A program made the translations under genes and the position numbers. A stretch of DNA of 64,000 nt from Hymenobacter sp. J193 (GTDB lineage: Bacteria; Bacteroidota; Bacteroidia; Cytophagales; Hymenobacteraceae), in contig NZ_JAJONE010000001.1 of NCBI RefSeq assembly GCF_024700075.1, positions 4,363,001 through 4,427,000 of the forward strand, read 5' to 3'. The notes under the pieces were generated by a model. That model worked only from the letters and a program-made list of their open reading frames with translations. It ran no database searches and was not told the DNA's origin. Within the stretch, counting starts at the first letter, position 1, and each line of letters starts with the position of its first letter. Below, piece by piece: positions 25,586 through 34,607 of this stretch.

Positions 25586-27499
25586 ATGGAAGTCCTTGAT
25601 TACCCCGAAACCACTTTCGAAAAACTGCCTGTAACCATCTTCGAAGCTGCTGCCGAGGGCGCGGTACGCGTGGCCCGCGAAATTGCGGAGCTCATTCGCG
25701 GCAAGCAGCAGGGCGAGCAAGCCGTTCTCGGACTGGCTACCGGCTCGTCGCCCATCGGCGTGTACCAGGAGCTGATTCGCCTGCACCGTGAAGAAGGGCT
25801 GAGCTTTCGCAACGTCGTGACGTTCAACCTCGACGAATACTATCCCATGGAGCCCGACGAGCTGCAGAGCTACGTCTACTTCATGCACGAGCAGCTATTC
25901 AATCATATCGACATTCTGCCCGAAAACGTCCATATCCCGGATGGCACGCTGCCTATTGACAAGGTAAAGGAGTACTGCCAGCACTACGAAAAGCAGATTG
26001 AGGAGTGCGGCGGGCTGGATATGCAGTTGCTGGGTATCGGCCGCACCGGCCACATCGGCTTCAACGAGCCCGGCTCGTCCATCAACTCTATTACCCGGTT
26101 GGTAAAGCTCGACCCGCTGACAATTACAGATGCCGCCAAGGACTTTATCAAAGAAGAATTTGTACCGCTGCGGGCCCTCACCATGGGCGTGGGCACCATT
26201 ATGAAAGCCCGCAAAATTATTTTGCTGGCCTGGGGTGAGGGCAAAGCCAAAATCCTGAAAGAAATGGTAGAAGGCCGGGTTTCGGACGAGGTGCCGGCCT
26301 CCTTTCTACAACTGCACCCGCAGGTAGCTGTAGTGGTAGACCAGTGGGCCGCTATGGAGCTGACGCGCGTGAAAACGCCCTGGCTCGTAGGCATGTGCGC
26401 CTGGGACGAGAGCCTGATTCGGCGGGCCGTTATCTGGCTGAGCTTGCGCACGCGCAAGCCCATCCTCAAGCTGACCGACGAAGACTACAAAGACGGGAGC
26501 CTGAGCGACCTGCTTGTGGAAGCCGGCAGCGCCTACAACCTGAATCTGCGGGTGTTCAATACCATTCAGCGTACCATTACGGGCTGGCCGGGGGGTAAAC
26601 CCAACTCCAACGATACCCAGCGGCCCGAACGCGCCCTGCCGGCCATCAAGCGCGCCCTGATTTTCAGTCCCCACCCCGACGACGACGTTATTTCGATGGG
26701 AGGGACCCTGCTACGGCTGGTAGATCAGGGCCACGATGTGCACGTGGCCTACCAGACCTCCGGCAACATTGCCGTGTTCGACGACGATGCCCGCCGCTTT
26801 GCCGATTTCGCGCTGGACTTTGCCGAGAAGATGAACGTGGGCGTGGCCGAAACGCGGCGGGAACACGTGGAGGTAGTGGAGTTTCTGCGGCACAAAAAGC
26901 TGGGCGAAGAAGACAGCCCGCTGGTACAGGACATCAAAGCGCTGATTCGCAAGGGTGAAGCGGCGGCCGCCTGCCGGTTTTGCGGCGTGAAGGAGCAGAA
27001 CGTGCACTTCATGAATATGCCATTCTACGAAACCGGCCAGGTGAAAAAGAAGCCCCTAGGCGAGGCCGATATTCAGGCGGTAGTAGAGATTCTGCAGGAA
27101 ATTCAGCCCCATCAAATCTTCGCGGCCGGCGACCTGCGCGACCCGCACGGCACGCACCGGGTGTGCCTGGACGCCATTTTTGCGGCATTAGCCCGCCTGA
27201 AAGGCCAGGAAGCCTGGGTAGATGACTGCCACCTGTGGCTGTACCGCGGGGCCTGGCAGGAGTGGGATGTAGAGGAAATTGAAATGGCCGTGCCCATCAG
27301 CCCGGAAGAACTGATGCGCAAGCGCAAAGCCATCTTCAAGCACCAGTCACAGAAAGACAGCGCCGTATTTCCCGGCAACGACAAGCGCGAGTTCTGGCAG
27401 CGCTCCGAGGACCGCAACCATACCACCGCCCAGCTCTACGACCAGCTGGGCCTGGCCGAGTACGAAGCCATGGAAGCCTTTGTGCGCTACCGGTTTTAA
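25586..27499 (+). CDS. nagB: Glucosamine-6-phosphate deaminase fused to a PIG-L/LmbE deacetylase domain
   Basis: 637-residue two-domain enzyme. Residues about 1-270 are NagB, converting glucosamine-6-phosphate to fructose-6-phosphate and ammonia: GLATGSSPIGVY (phosphate loop), FNLDEYYPM (catalytic Asp) and GIGRTGHIGFNEPGS (catalytic Asp/His region). Residues about 350-600 form a PIG-L/LmbE domain with FSPHPDDDVISMGG (zinc and catalytic acids) and DPHGTHRVC. That domain deacetylates N-acetylglucosaminyl compounds, so the fusion may supply the deacetylation step. First gene of the chitin locus, followed by the sugar porter. Confidence 0.9.
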   Translation: MEVLDYPETTFEKLPVTIFEAAAEGAVRVAREIAELIRGKQQGEQAVLGLATGSSPIGVYQELIRLHREEGLSFRNVVTFNLDEYYPMEPDELQSYVYFMHEQLFNHIDILPENVHIPDGTLPIDKVKEYCQHYEKQIEECGGLDMQLLGIGRTGHIGFNEPGSSINSITRLVKLDPLTITDAAKDFIKEEFVPLRALTMGVGTIMKARKIILLAWGEGKAKILKEMVEGRVSDEVPASFLQLHPQVAVVVDQWAAMELTRVKTPWLVGMCAWDESLIRRAVIWLSLRTRKPILKLTDEDYKDGSLSDLLVEAGSAYNLNLRVFNTIQRTITGWPGGKPNSNDTQRPERALPAIKRALIFSPHPDDDVISMGGTLLRLVDQGHDVHVAYQTSGNIAVFDDDARRFADFALDFAEKMNVGVAETRREHVEVVEFLRHKKLGEEDSPLVQDIKALIRKGEAAAACRFCGVKEQNVHFMNMPFYETGQVKKKPLGEADIQAVVEILQEIQPHQIFAAGDLRDPHGTHRVCLDAIFAALARLKGQEAWVDDCHLWLYRGAWQEWDVEEIEMAVPISPEELMRKRKAIFKHQSQKDSAVFPGNDKREFWQRSEDRNHTTAQLYDQLGLAEYEAMEAFVRYRF

Positions 27500-27636
27500 G
27501 TCCGCCGCGCGGGCCAGCAAGGTCAAGGGCTTGCTGGTAAGCATCTGATAACAAATTAGATAAGAAAAATTAGCTGCTGCTCTGCGAGCGGCCCTAGCTT
27601 GTATTGCCCAGCCGAACCCTTCAGCTCCTGATTCTC

Positions 27637-28923
27637 ATGCAACAAGACCAACGAAGCGTCGTGCCGCCGCTAGCCATTATAGGGGCGCTGTTTTTTATCT
27701 TCGGCTTCATCACCTGGCTCAACGGTACGCTGATTCCGTTTCTGAAGCTGGCCTGTGAACTAACTTACGCGCAGGCCCTGCTGGTTACCTTCGCCTTCTA
27801 CATTGCCTACGTCTTTCTGGCCCTTCCCTCGGCGCTTATTCTGCAAAAAACCGGCTTCCGGAACGGCATGGCGCTGGGGCTGGTGGTAATGGCGGCCGGT
27901 GCCTTGGTGTTTGTGCCGGCGGCACAGGCGCGTTCGTATAACCTCTTTCTAGTTGGGCTATTCGTGCAGGGTGCCGGGCTGGCGTTGCTGCAAACTGCCT
28001 CCAACCCCTACGCCAGCATCCTGGGGCCCCTGGAAAGTGCGGCCCGGCGCATCAGCATTATGGGGATTTGCAGCAAAATTGCCGGTGCGCTGAGCCCGGT
28101 GATAATTGGGGCTGTGGTGCTGAAAGGGGCTACGGCGCTGGAAAACCAGCTGGCCGCTACCTCCTCGCCCGCCGCCAAAGAGGCCCTGCTCCAGGAACTG
28201 GCCAACCGGGTAATCGTACCATACCTGAGCATGGCGGCGGCGCTGGTCGTCCTGGCCGTGCTGATTCGGCTGTCGCGCCTGCCCGAAATCAATTTGCAGC
28301 CCGAGGAAACAACTGTCAGCTCCAAAGAGCCGGGCCAAAGCATCTGGCAGTTTCCGCACCTGCTGCTGGGAGTGCTGGCCATTTTCTGTTGCGTAGGCGT
28401 GGAAGTTATTGCCGGCGACACCATTACGCAGTACGGGCGTGCGCAGGGCATCAGCCTGGATGTAGCTCGCAACTTTACTTCGCTCACCCTGATAGCCATG
28501 CTGGTAGGGTACTTCATTGGCGTAGCGCTTATTCCGCGCTGGCTTAACCAGCAGGCAGCCCTCAGCCTTTGTGCCCTGCTGGGCGTAGTGTTCACGCTCG
28601 GTATTGTATTTACGCACGGCTACACGTCGGTACTGCTGGTGGCCTTGCTGGGCTTGGCTAACTCGCTTATGTGGCCGGCTATTTTCCCCTTGGGCATCAA
28701 AGGCCTGGGGGCACTGACGGAGCGCGGCTCGGCGCTGCTGATTATGGGTATTGGGGGAGGAGCTGTGCTGCCTTATTGCTACGGTAAGCTCAGCGAGGTG
28801 CTGGGGCTGCAGCAGGCCTACCTTATCCTGATTCCGTGCTACTGCTACATCCTGTTCTTTGGGCTGAAAGGCCACAGCTACCAACCCAGAAGATCGAAAC
28901 GCGTGGCTTACGCGGTAAGCTAG
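27637..28923 (+). CDS. nagP: Sugar MFS transporter, FucP/NagP type
   Basis: 428-residue inner-membrane proton symporter of the FucP subgroup, probably carrying N-acetylglucosamine given its place between nagB and susC. Twelve hydrophobic segments can be traced. Family marks include FFIFGFITWLNGTLIPFLKLACELTYAQA in the first two helices and GAGLALLQTASNPYASILGP (about 120-140), typical of FucP-like porters. Start at the ATG at 27637. Import without phosphorylation implies a cytoplasmic kinase, which is not encoded here. Confidence 0.85.
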   Translation: MQQDQRSVVPPLAIIGALFFIFGFITWLNGTLIPFLKLACELTYAQALLVTFAFYIAYVFLALPSALILQKTGFRNGMALGLVVMAAGALVFVPAAQARSYNLFLVGLFVQGAGLALLQTASNPYASILGPLESAARRISIMGICSKIAGALSPVIIGAVVLKGATALENQLAATSSPAAKEALLQELANRVIVPYLSMAAALVVLAVLIRLSRLPEINLQPEETTVSSKEPGQSIWQFPHLLLGVLAIFCCVGVEVIAGDTITQYGRAQGISLDVARNFTSLTLIAMLVGYFIGVALIPRWLNQQAALSLCALLGVVFTLGIVFTHGYTSVLLVALLGLANSLMWPAIFPLGIKGLGALTERGSALLIMGIGGGAVLPYCYGKLSEVLGLQQAYLILIPCYCYILFFGLKGHSYQPRRSKRVAYAVS

Positions 28924-29078
28924 ACGACTGCCAAAGGTCTTAGCGCTAATGATAGCAAATGCCTAGCTGTCATCATGAGAAATTGCTATTATCAATAAGA
29001 AGAAGCGGGCAAAAATGCGGGAATCCTCCAGAGAGGGTCTGCTTATGCCAGAGTGGTACTATTTGTGAAATAAATTTT

Positions 29079-29125
29079 TGCGTGTGCGGGCACGTCTGTG
29101 AGAAAAAATGCGTGTGCGCACACAT
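29079..29125. promoter_or_regulatory. Paired operator-like sites upstream of susC
   Basis: Site C 29079-29100 starts TGCGTGTGCGGGCACG; site D 29108-29125 is ATGCGTGTGCGCACACAT, a near-perfect palindrome. The TGCGTGTGCG cores are 30 bp apart. The layout, the A6 spacer and the TTTTTTTCAT following site D match the nagB copy almost base for base. Confidence 0.7.
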
Positions 29126-29140
29126 TTTTTTCATCATCAC

Positions 29141-29171
29141 TTGCTTCGTGTGTTACAGAACGTTAAGTTTG
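29141..29171 (+). promoter_or_regulatory. susC promoter
   Basis: TTG at 29141-29143, 20 bases, TAAGTTTG at 29164-29171, an exact match to TTG-N20-TAnnTTTG. It begins 15 bases after operator site D, the same geometry as at nagB. Confidence 0.6.
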
Positions 29172-29657
29172 GATTAATAGAATTATCCGCTGTTCAAAAA
29201 GTCTTATTTGTTATTTCATTATAGCTACTACTCTTCTTCCTATCCTTCGGCATATCCTATAATAGCACCTGAGCACGAAACAGCCTTCCCAGGCTCTTCG
29301 GATAGTAACCTTTCCAGTGTCGCGCCACCTTTGAGTAGAGTCCTGAACACCTAGGCCCTACTATACAATTTCCCATTTCATACTTCCCTTTCAGGTTGCG
29401 GACGCCGTTTTGCGGCGTGCCGGGCTTGGTATAATCACGGCTTCAACTGGGACGTTTCTCAGGCTGAAAAGCTAGTTGCAGCGCTATAGCAGGCATTGTT
29501 CGGATGTGCTGTAAGCGTAATGCAGCGGTTGCCGATGAGTATATTCAAAATCTGGTAGAATGGGCTAACCAGTTGCTAATGCTGGTTGGGCGTGTGTCTG
29601 AAATGCTGAATCATCATTGTTCTCTCACTTTTTCCTCACCAAACCCCATTGAAGGCT

Positions 29658-32600
29658 ATGCAAAAATTTACTTGGCTTACTTTTTTGCTGCTACTGAGCT
29701 TGCATGGCTTGGGATACGCGCAAACCACTACGGTGACCGGTAAGGTGACCGACGCGAAGGGCGGCGCTCTGCCCGGCGTAACCGTGCTGGCCCGGGGCAC
29801 AGGCCAAGGCACCAGTACCAACGCATCCGGCGTTTATCTGCTAACCGTGCCCGATACCACGTCGCTGGTTTTCTCCTCTATTGGCTACGACCCGCAAACC
29901 GTTGCGGTGCGCGGCCGGACTACCATCGATGTGACCCTGAGCGAAAACGTGCAGGCCCTAGGCGAGGTAGTAGTAACGGCGCTGAACGTGGCCCGGGAGC
30001 GGAAAACGCTCGGCTACTCCGTCACGGAAATTCAGGGTAACTCGCTGACGCAGGCCCGGGAAACCAACGTAACCAACTCACTGGTGGGCAAAGTAGCCGG
30101 CCTGAACGTCAACTCAACCTCCGGCGGCGCAGGCTCGTCCAGCAACGTTATTATCCGGGGCGTATCCAGCCTGAGCCAGACCAACCAGCCCCTGTACGTT
30201 ATCAATGGCATACCTGTGGAAAGCCAGCCCAGCTCGGCCAACACCGGCAGCCGCTGGGACAACTCCCCCGACCTGGGCGACGCCATTTCCAACATCAACC
30301 CCGACGATATCGAATCCATTTCGGTGCTGAAAGGCGCTGCCGCTTCGGCCCTGTACGGCTACCGTGCCAAGGCTGGGGTTATCCTTATCACCACCAAAAG
30401 CGCCAAAGGCAACGATGGGGTGGAGTATAACAGTAACTACGTAATCGAGAAGATCTATAATCTCACCGACTGGCAGTACGTGTATGGCCAGGGAGACAAT
30501 AACCGCATACAAACGACCATGAAGGGAGTTTTGGATGCGGGTATATACAGTTGGGGTAGTAAGCTCAATGGTGACAGTATCGCTTTACAGTTCGATGGAG
30601 AAGAACGCGCTTACGTGGCACAGAAAAATAACTTACAGAACTTTTATCGGACGGGTAGCAGCTGGACAAATACGCTCGCCTTTAATAAGAGCTTCACAGG
30701 TGGCTCGGTACGGTTATCAGCTAGTAACCTGACTAACAAAGCCGTGATACCTAATTCTGGCTTGAATCGTCAAACATTCAATCTGGCGGGTACATTTGAG
30801 CCAATTAAGCGCTTGGCTATTGATGCACGCGCCACTTATATTCTGGAGCAAGCACAAAACCGAGCTATTCTGGCCGATGGAGCAGGTAATGCCAACTTCA
30901 ACGTGTTATTTTTACCTACTAGCGTGGATGTGCGCACGCTGAAGCCACGCGTAAAGTCAAATGGAAATGAGTTAAATTACGAGACACAAGGCTATAATAC
31001 GAATCCTTACTTCGCTGCTTATGACTTTATAAACGACACTAAGCGAGAAAGACTACTTTCTTCGGTGAATGCCCGTTATACGTTCGATAATGGCCTATTC
31101 CTGCAAGGTAGAGCTGGGCGCGACGGCTACACCGACCGCTTTACCAGTGTGACGCCTTCGGGTACTACGTATCGGCTCGAGGGGAGCATTATGGAGTTAA
31201 CCACACAGTTTTCTGACCTCAATACCGATGGGTTAGTGGGTAAAAACTTTGAGATAGGCTCAGACTTCACTGTTGCTCCCAATCTTGGGGCCAGCTACCG
31301 CCGGACGAAGTCAGAAGCCTTCCAGAACAACGGTACCAATTTCGCCGTGTTCGGCGTCAACAGCCTCAATAATGCTAAAAACAGGTCGAGTCAGACCTTC
31401 CCCAGCGACCAGGAAATTCAGTCCGTCTATGGTTCCTTAGATTTATCTTATAAGGAATACCTGTTTCTGACTACAACCTTGCGCCGCGACTGGTTCTCGA
31501 CGCTTGCTGGACCAATTCCAACGGACGACCTGGGTATTACTTACCCCGGCGTGAGTGGCTCTTTCGTATTCTCCGAGTTGTGGCGCCCTGAGTTTCTAAC
31601 TTTCGGTAAGCTGCGGGCAGGCTATTCCCGTGTAGGACAGGCTACTATCCCCTACCAGACGCAGCTAAATTATGCGTTTCTGCCAAATGTTATCAATGGA
31701 AATCCGTTGGCTACTATCGCCAACGTAAACGTGCCGAACAGTGGTTTACAACCTTCCAGTGCTACTGAGTTTGAAATCGGCACAGAGCTGGCTCTGGCCC
31801 AGAACCGTGTGCGTCTGGATCTGACCTTCTATAAGAAAAATTCCGATAAGGAAATTGTCTTTACTCCAGCCTCTATCACCTCGGGTTATCAAGGAGCCGT
31901 GTTGAATGCTGGAAAAATGGAAAATAAAGGTGTGGAAGCATTGCTGACTGTACTGCCGGTAAAAACGGCGGTCTTCACCTGGACTTCCTCTCTCAACGCG
32001 GCTTACAATAAAAACACAGTATTGTCATTGGCTGCCGGTCAGGAGCAATCCGTTTACGCTACCTCTCGCTCTAACGTAGGCTTTGTGGGCCAGATTGTAA
32101 ATAAGCCCTCTGGTCAGATACTGGCTTACGATTATAAGTATGATACTGACGGTAGTATTGCGACGACTCCCAATGGGTTGCCTGCCCGCGGCGACCTAAA
32201 AGCTTATGGTACCGCTTTTCATCCGCTGACTGGCGGCTGGAGCAACGACTTCACCTTCAAAGGATTGAATTTCGGAGTGTTAGTTGACGGCAAATTCGGC
32301 GGCAAAATATTCTCGGCTACCGACTACTACGGCACAGTCTTCGGGTTGCATAAGAAGACTTTGGAGAACCGTGAAGAGTCTTATGGCACTGATGGTAAAG
32401 TAACAAGCCGCGAGTATTATGGAACGCTGGCTAATAACGTCTCCAAGCAGTTCGTGCAGGATGCCGACTTTATCAAGTTGCGGCAGGTAACGCTGGGCTA
32501 TTCCTTTCCCACCAAGCTGCTGGGTACCAAAGTGCAGCGTCTCACCCTGAGTTTGGTGGCCCGCAACATAGCCATTCTGATGCGCAAAACCGACAACATT

Positions 32601-32699
32601 GACCCCGAGAGCAGCTACAACGCCTTCACGCAGGGGCTGGAGCTGGGCGGTATTCCGCCGGTGAGAACGTTCGGCCTGAACCTGAACGCCAAATTCTAA
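29658..32699 (+). CDS. SusC/RagA-family TonB-linked outer-membrane transporter
   Basis: 1013-residue outer-membrane porin-like transporter that imports oligosaccharides with its SusD lid, here presumably chito-oligomers. Order of parts: signal peptide (KFTWLTFLLLLSLHGLGYAQ), carboxypeptidase-D-like domain (VTGKVTDAKGGALPGVTV, about 24-100), TonB-box-like LGEVVVTAL (about 107-115), plug domain with VIIRGVSSLSQTNQPLYVI and ISVLKGAAASALYG, then the beta-barrel ending in NLNAKF. ATG at 29658 chosen over an upstream TTG. The middle (about 30.4-32.4 kb) uses AT-richer codons than the two ends. Confidence 0.93.
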   Translation: MQKFTWLTFLLLLSLHGLGYAQTTTVTGKVTDAKGGALPGVTVLARGTGQGTSTNASGVYLLTVPDTTSLVFSSIGYDPQTVAVRGRTTIDVTLSENVQALGEVVVTALNVARERKTLGYSVTEIQGNSLTQARETNVTNSLVGKVAGLNVNSTSGGAGSSSNVIIRGVSSLSQTNQPLYVINGIPVESQPSSANTGSRWDNSPDLGDAISNINPDDIESISVLKGAAASALYGYRAKAGVILITTKSAKGNDGVEYNSNYVIEKIYNLTDWQYVYGQGDNNRIQTTMKGVLDAGIYSWGSKLNGDSIALQFDGEERAYVAQKNNLQNFYRTGSSWTNTLAFNKSFTGGSVRLSASNLTNKAVIPNSGLNRQTFNLAGTFEPIKRLAIDARATYILEQAQNRAILADGAGNANFNVLFLPTSVDVRTLKPRVKSNGNELNYETQGYNTNPYFAAYDFINDTKRERLLSSVNARYTFDNGLFLQGRAGRDGYTDRFTSVTPSGTTYRLEGSIMELTTQFSDLNTDGLVGKNFEIGSDFTVAPNLGASYRRTKSEAFQNNGTNFAVFGVNSLNNAKNRSSQTFPSDQEIQSVYGSLDLSYKEYLFLTTTLRRDWFSTLAGPIPTDDLGITYPGVSGSFVFSELWRPEFLTFGKLRAGYSRVGQATIPYQTQLNYAFLPNVINGNPLATIANVNVPNSGLQPSSATEFEIGTELALAQNRVRLDLTFYKKNSDKEIVFTPASITSGYQGAVLNAGKMENKGVEALLTVLPVKTAVFTWTSSLNAAYNKNTVLSLAAGQEQSVYATSRSNVGFVGQIVNKPSGQILAYDYKYDTDGSIATTPNGLPARGDLKAYGTAFHPLTGGWSNDFTFKGLNFGVLVDGKFGGKIFSATDYYGTVFGLHKKTLENREESYGTDGKVTSREYYGTLANNVSKQFVQDADFIKLRQVTLGYSFPTKLLGTKVQRLTLSLVARNIAILMRKTDNIDPESSYNAFTQGLELGGIPPVRTFGLNLNAKF

Positions 32700-32733
32700 G
32701 GATTTCCCCCTGGTTTATTTCAACCTGTCCGTC

Positions 32734-34323
32734 ATGAAAAGCACTTTCGCTAAATACTCTGCCCTCAGCTTCGTTGCCCTGCTGCTGGCCACCAGTTGTA
32801 CCGACGACTTCGAAGACATCAACACCAACCCCTCCACCTACAGCCAGGCCAACTTCAACCCCAACTACTTGCTCACCACCTCGCAACTGGGCTACACTGG
32901 TAGCACTGATTTTGCCTACGACACCTGGCGGGCCAACCTGATTTATTCTTCCACGCTGGTACAGGGCCTCTCCACGGTAGTTGGCTACTGGGCGGGTGAT
33001 AAGTACTTGCTCAACGAAGACTACACCGCTGCCTACTGGGGCGGCACTACGGTAGGTGCCTACGTAGAGCAAGTGAAGCCCATTACCGACCTAGTAGAGT
33101 CGACCCGCGGCAAGGACAAGTACAAGAACCTGCACCAAGTAGGGCGCATCATGCGCGCCCTCATCATGGAGCGTATCACCGACCTCTACGGCGACGTGCC
33201 TTATACCGAGGCCGGTATGGGCTACTACAAAGGCATTATCACGCCCAAGTACGACAAGCAGCAGGATATTTATAATGACCTGCTGAAGGAAGTGGAAGAA
33301 GCCACCCTCGCCCTAGACCCTGGCGCCGATGTGCCCTCGGGTGACGTGTTCTACAAAGGCAACATCGCGCAATGGCAACGCCTAGGCAACACGCTACTGC
33401 TGCGCATGGCCATGCGTCTGACCAAGGTAGACCCCGAGAAAGCCAAAGCCTACGCCTCCAAAGTGCAGAACAAAACCATGCAGAGCAACGACGATAACGC
33501 CTACGTGGTGCATGATGTGGGCGGTGCCCGTGTGACGCAGAATCGCAACAGCCAGGTGCTGCTGGGCGATGGCGGCCAGGAATTTTATTACGTGAAGTGG
33601 TCGAAAACCTTTATCGATCAGCTGCAGAGCACCAACGACCCGCGCCTGTCCAAAGTAGCCGTGACGCAGCTCTATCTCGCCGACGACAACAAAACTCCGA
33701 ACTCAGCCCCCGTTTCTACCGCGTCAGTACAGAAGGGGATGCCTAACGGCAAGGACCTGAGCGGCCGTCCGGCCTACGACGTATCGGCCGACCCCACCTT
33801 CACGAAATTTACGGACTACTCTTCGCCTAGCCTCGGCATGATCAAGCGAGACGGCCCGACGTTTGTGCTGACGTATGCGGAGTCGGAACTGCTGCTGGCC
33901 GAAGCCGCCCAGCGCTGGGGCCTGGGCAGTGCCGCTGAGCACTACAATGCCGGCGTAACGGCCGCCATTACCTATCTCTCGCAGTACGACGCTTCCCTGA
34001 CTGTGGCCCCGGCCGACGCCGCTGCCTTCCTCGCGGCCAATCCTTACGAGGCCGGCAAAGGGTTGGAAATGATTAATACGCAATACTGGGTACACACCAA
34101 TACCATGCTCGACTTCTATGAGTCGTGGGCCAACTGGCGCCGCAGCGGCTACCCCGAGCTGACGCCGGTAGTGTACCCCAACAATGCTACCAACGGCCAG
34201 ATTCCGCGCCGCTTCCCGTACCCAACTACCGAAATTTCGAGCAACCCTGATAACTATAAGGCGGCCAGCTCCGCAGTAACGGGTGGCGACAACCTGATCG
34301 GCCGCGTGTGGTGGGATAAGTAA
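32734..34323 (+). CDS. SusD/RagB-family surface lipoprotein
   Basis: 529 residues. The lipoprotein signal ends at a lipobox cysteine (ALLLATSC, Cys 22) followed by TDDFEDINTNPSTY, the classic SusD-like-2 opening. SusD lids bind glycan over the SusC barrel at the cell surface. The TPR-like helical scaffold is visible as repeated helices (GRIMRALIMERITDLYGDVPYTEA; FTYAESELLLAEAAQRWG-like segment). Start is 34 bp after the susC stop, so they are co-transcribed. Acidic residues after the Cys suit surface export. Confidence 0.92.
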   Translation: MKSTFAKYSALSFVALLLATSCTDDFEDINTNPSTYSQANFNPNYLLTTSQLGYTGSTDFAYDTWRANLIYSSTLVQGLSTVVGYWAGDKYLLNEDYTAAYWGGTTVGAYVEQVKPITDLVESTRGKDKYKNLHQVGRIMRALIMERITDLYGDVPYTEAGMGYYKGIITPKYDKQQDIYNDLLKEVEEATLALDPGADVPSGDVFYKGNIAQWQRLGNTLLLRMAMRLTKVDPEKAKAYASKVQNKTMQSNDDNAYVVHDVGGARVTQNRNSQVLLGDGGQEFYYVKWSKTFIDQLQSTNDPRLSKVAVTQLYLADDNKTPNSAPVSTASVQKGMPNGKDLSGRPAYDVSADPTFTKFTDYSSPSLGMIKRDGPTFVLTYAESELLLAEAAQRWGLGSAAEHYNAGVTAAITYLSQYDASLTVAPADAAAFLAANPYEAGKGLEMINTQYWVHTNTMLDFYESWANWRRSGYPELTPVVYPNNATNGQIPRRFPYPTTEISSNPDNYKAASSAVTGGDNLIGRVWWDK

Positions 34324-34486
34324 CCGTTCTGCTTTCTGAGCTATGCAGGCAAGCAGCGTTCCTGCTGCAACAGGGGCGCTGCTTGGCGCTGCGGCTGAGT
34401 GACCGTAGCTTCCTGCGCAGAACAAAGATTTTCATGCTGGGCGCAGTCGGGGTTTCCTGGCTGGCAGTAAGGTAAGGGGTACTCAT

Positions 34487-34510
34487 TCCGCAAAATGGGG
34501 ATTTTGCGGA
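34487..34510. promoter_or_regulatory. Perfect 10-bp hairpin between susD and GH20 genes
   Basis: TCCGCAAAAT, loop GGGG, ATTTTGCGGA. There is no T-run after it, so it is not a standard terminator. It lies 98 bases before the GH20 start and may stabilise an mRNA end or mark a processing site. Confidence 0.45.
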
Positions 34511-34607
34511 GGCTGGCGTGGGAAACGCTACCCGGCTGTGCTCGGCATGATAACTTACCACACGTACTTTTCTTTACTTGCTTCCTCTTACATCCAACCC
34601 ACCGTTT

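Larger units (their letters stand above)
28924..29657 (+). other. 734-bp intergenic region and susC leader
   Basis: No gene found. It contains the paired operator sites (29079-29125), the promoter (29141-29171), and a predicted leader of about 480 bases. The leader includes a small hairpin at 29401-29418 (GACGCCG TTTTG CGGCGTG) without a T-run. Such long leaders before susC are frequent in Bacteroidota and may hold regulatory RNA, but no specific element is recognised. Confidence 0.5.

Noticed and set aside
29401..29418. Hairpin in the susC leader considered as a riboswitch or terminator
   Set aside because: Short stem, no T-run, no conserved aptamer features seen.
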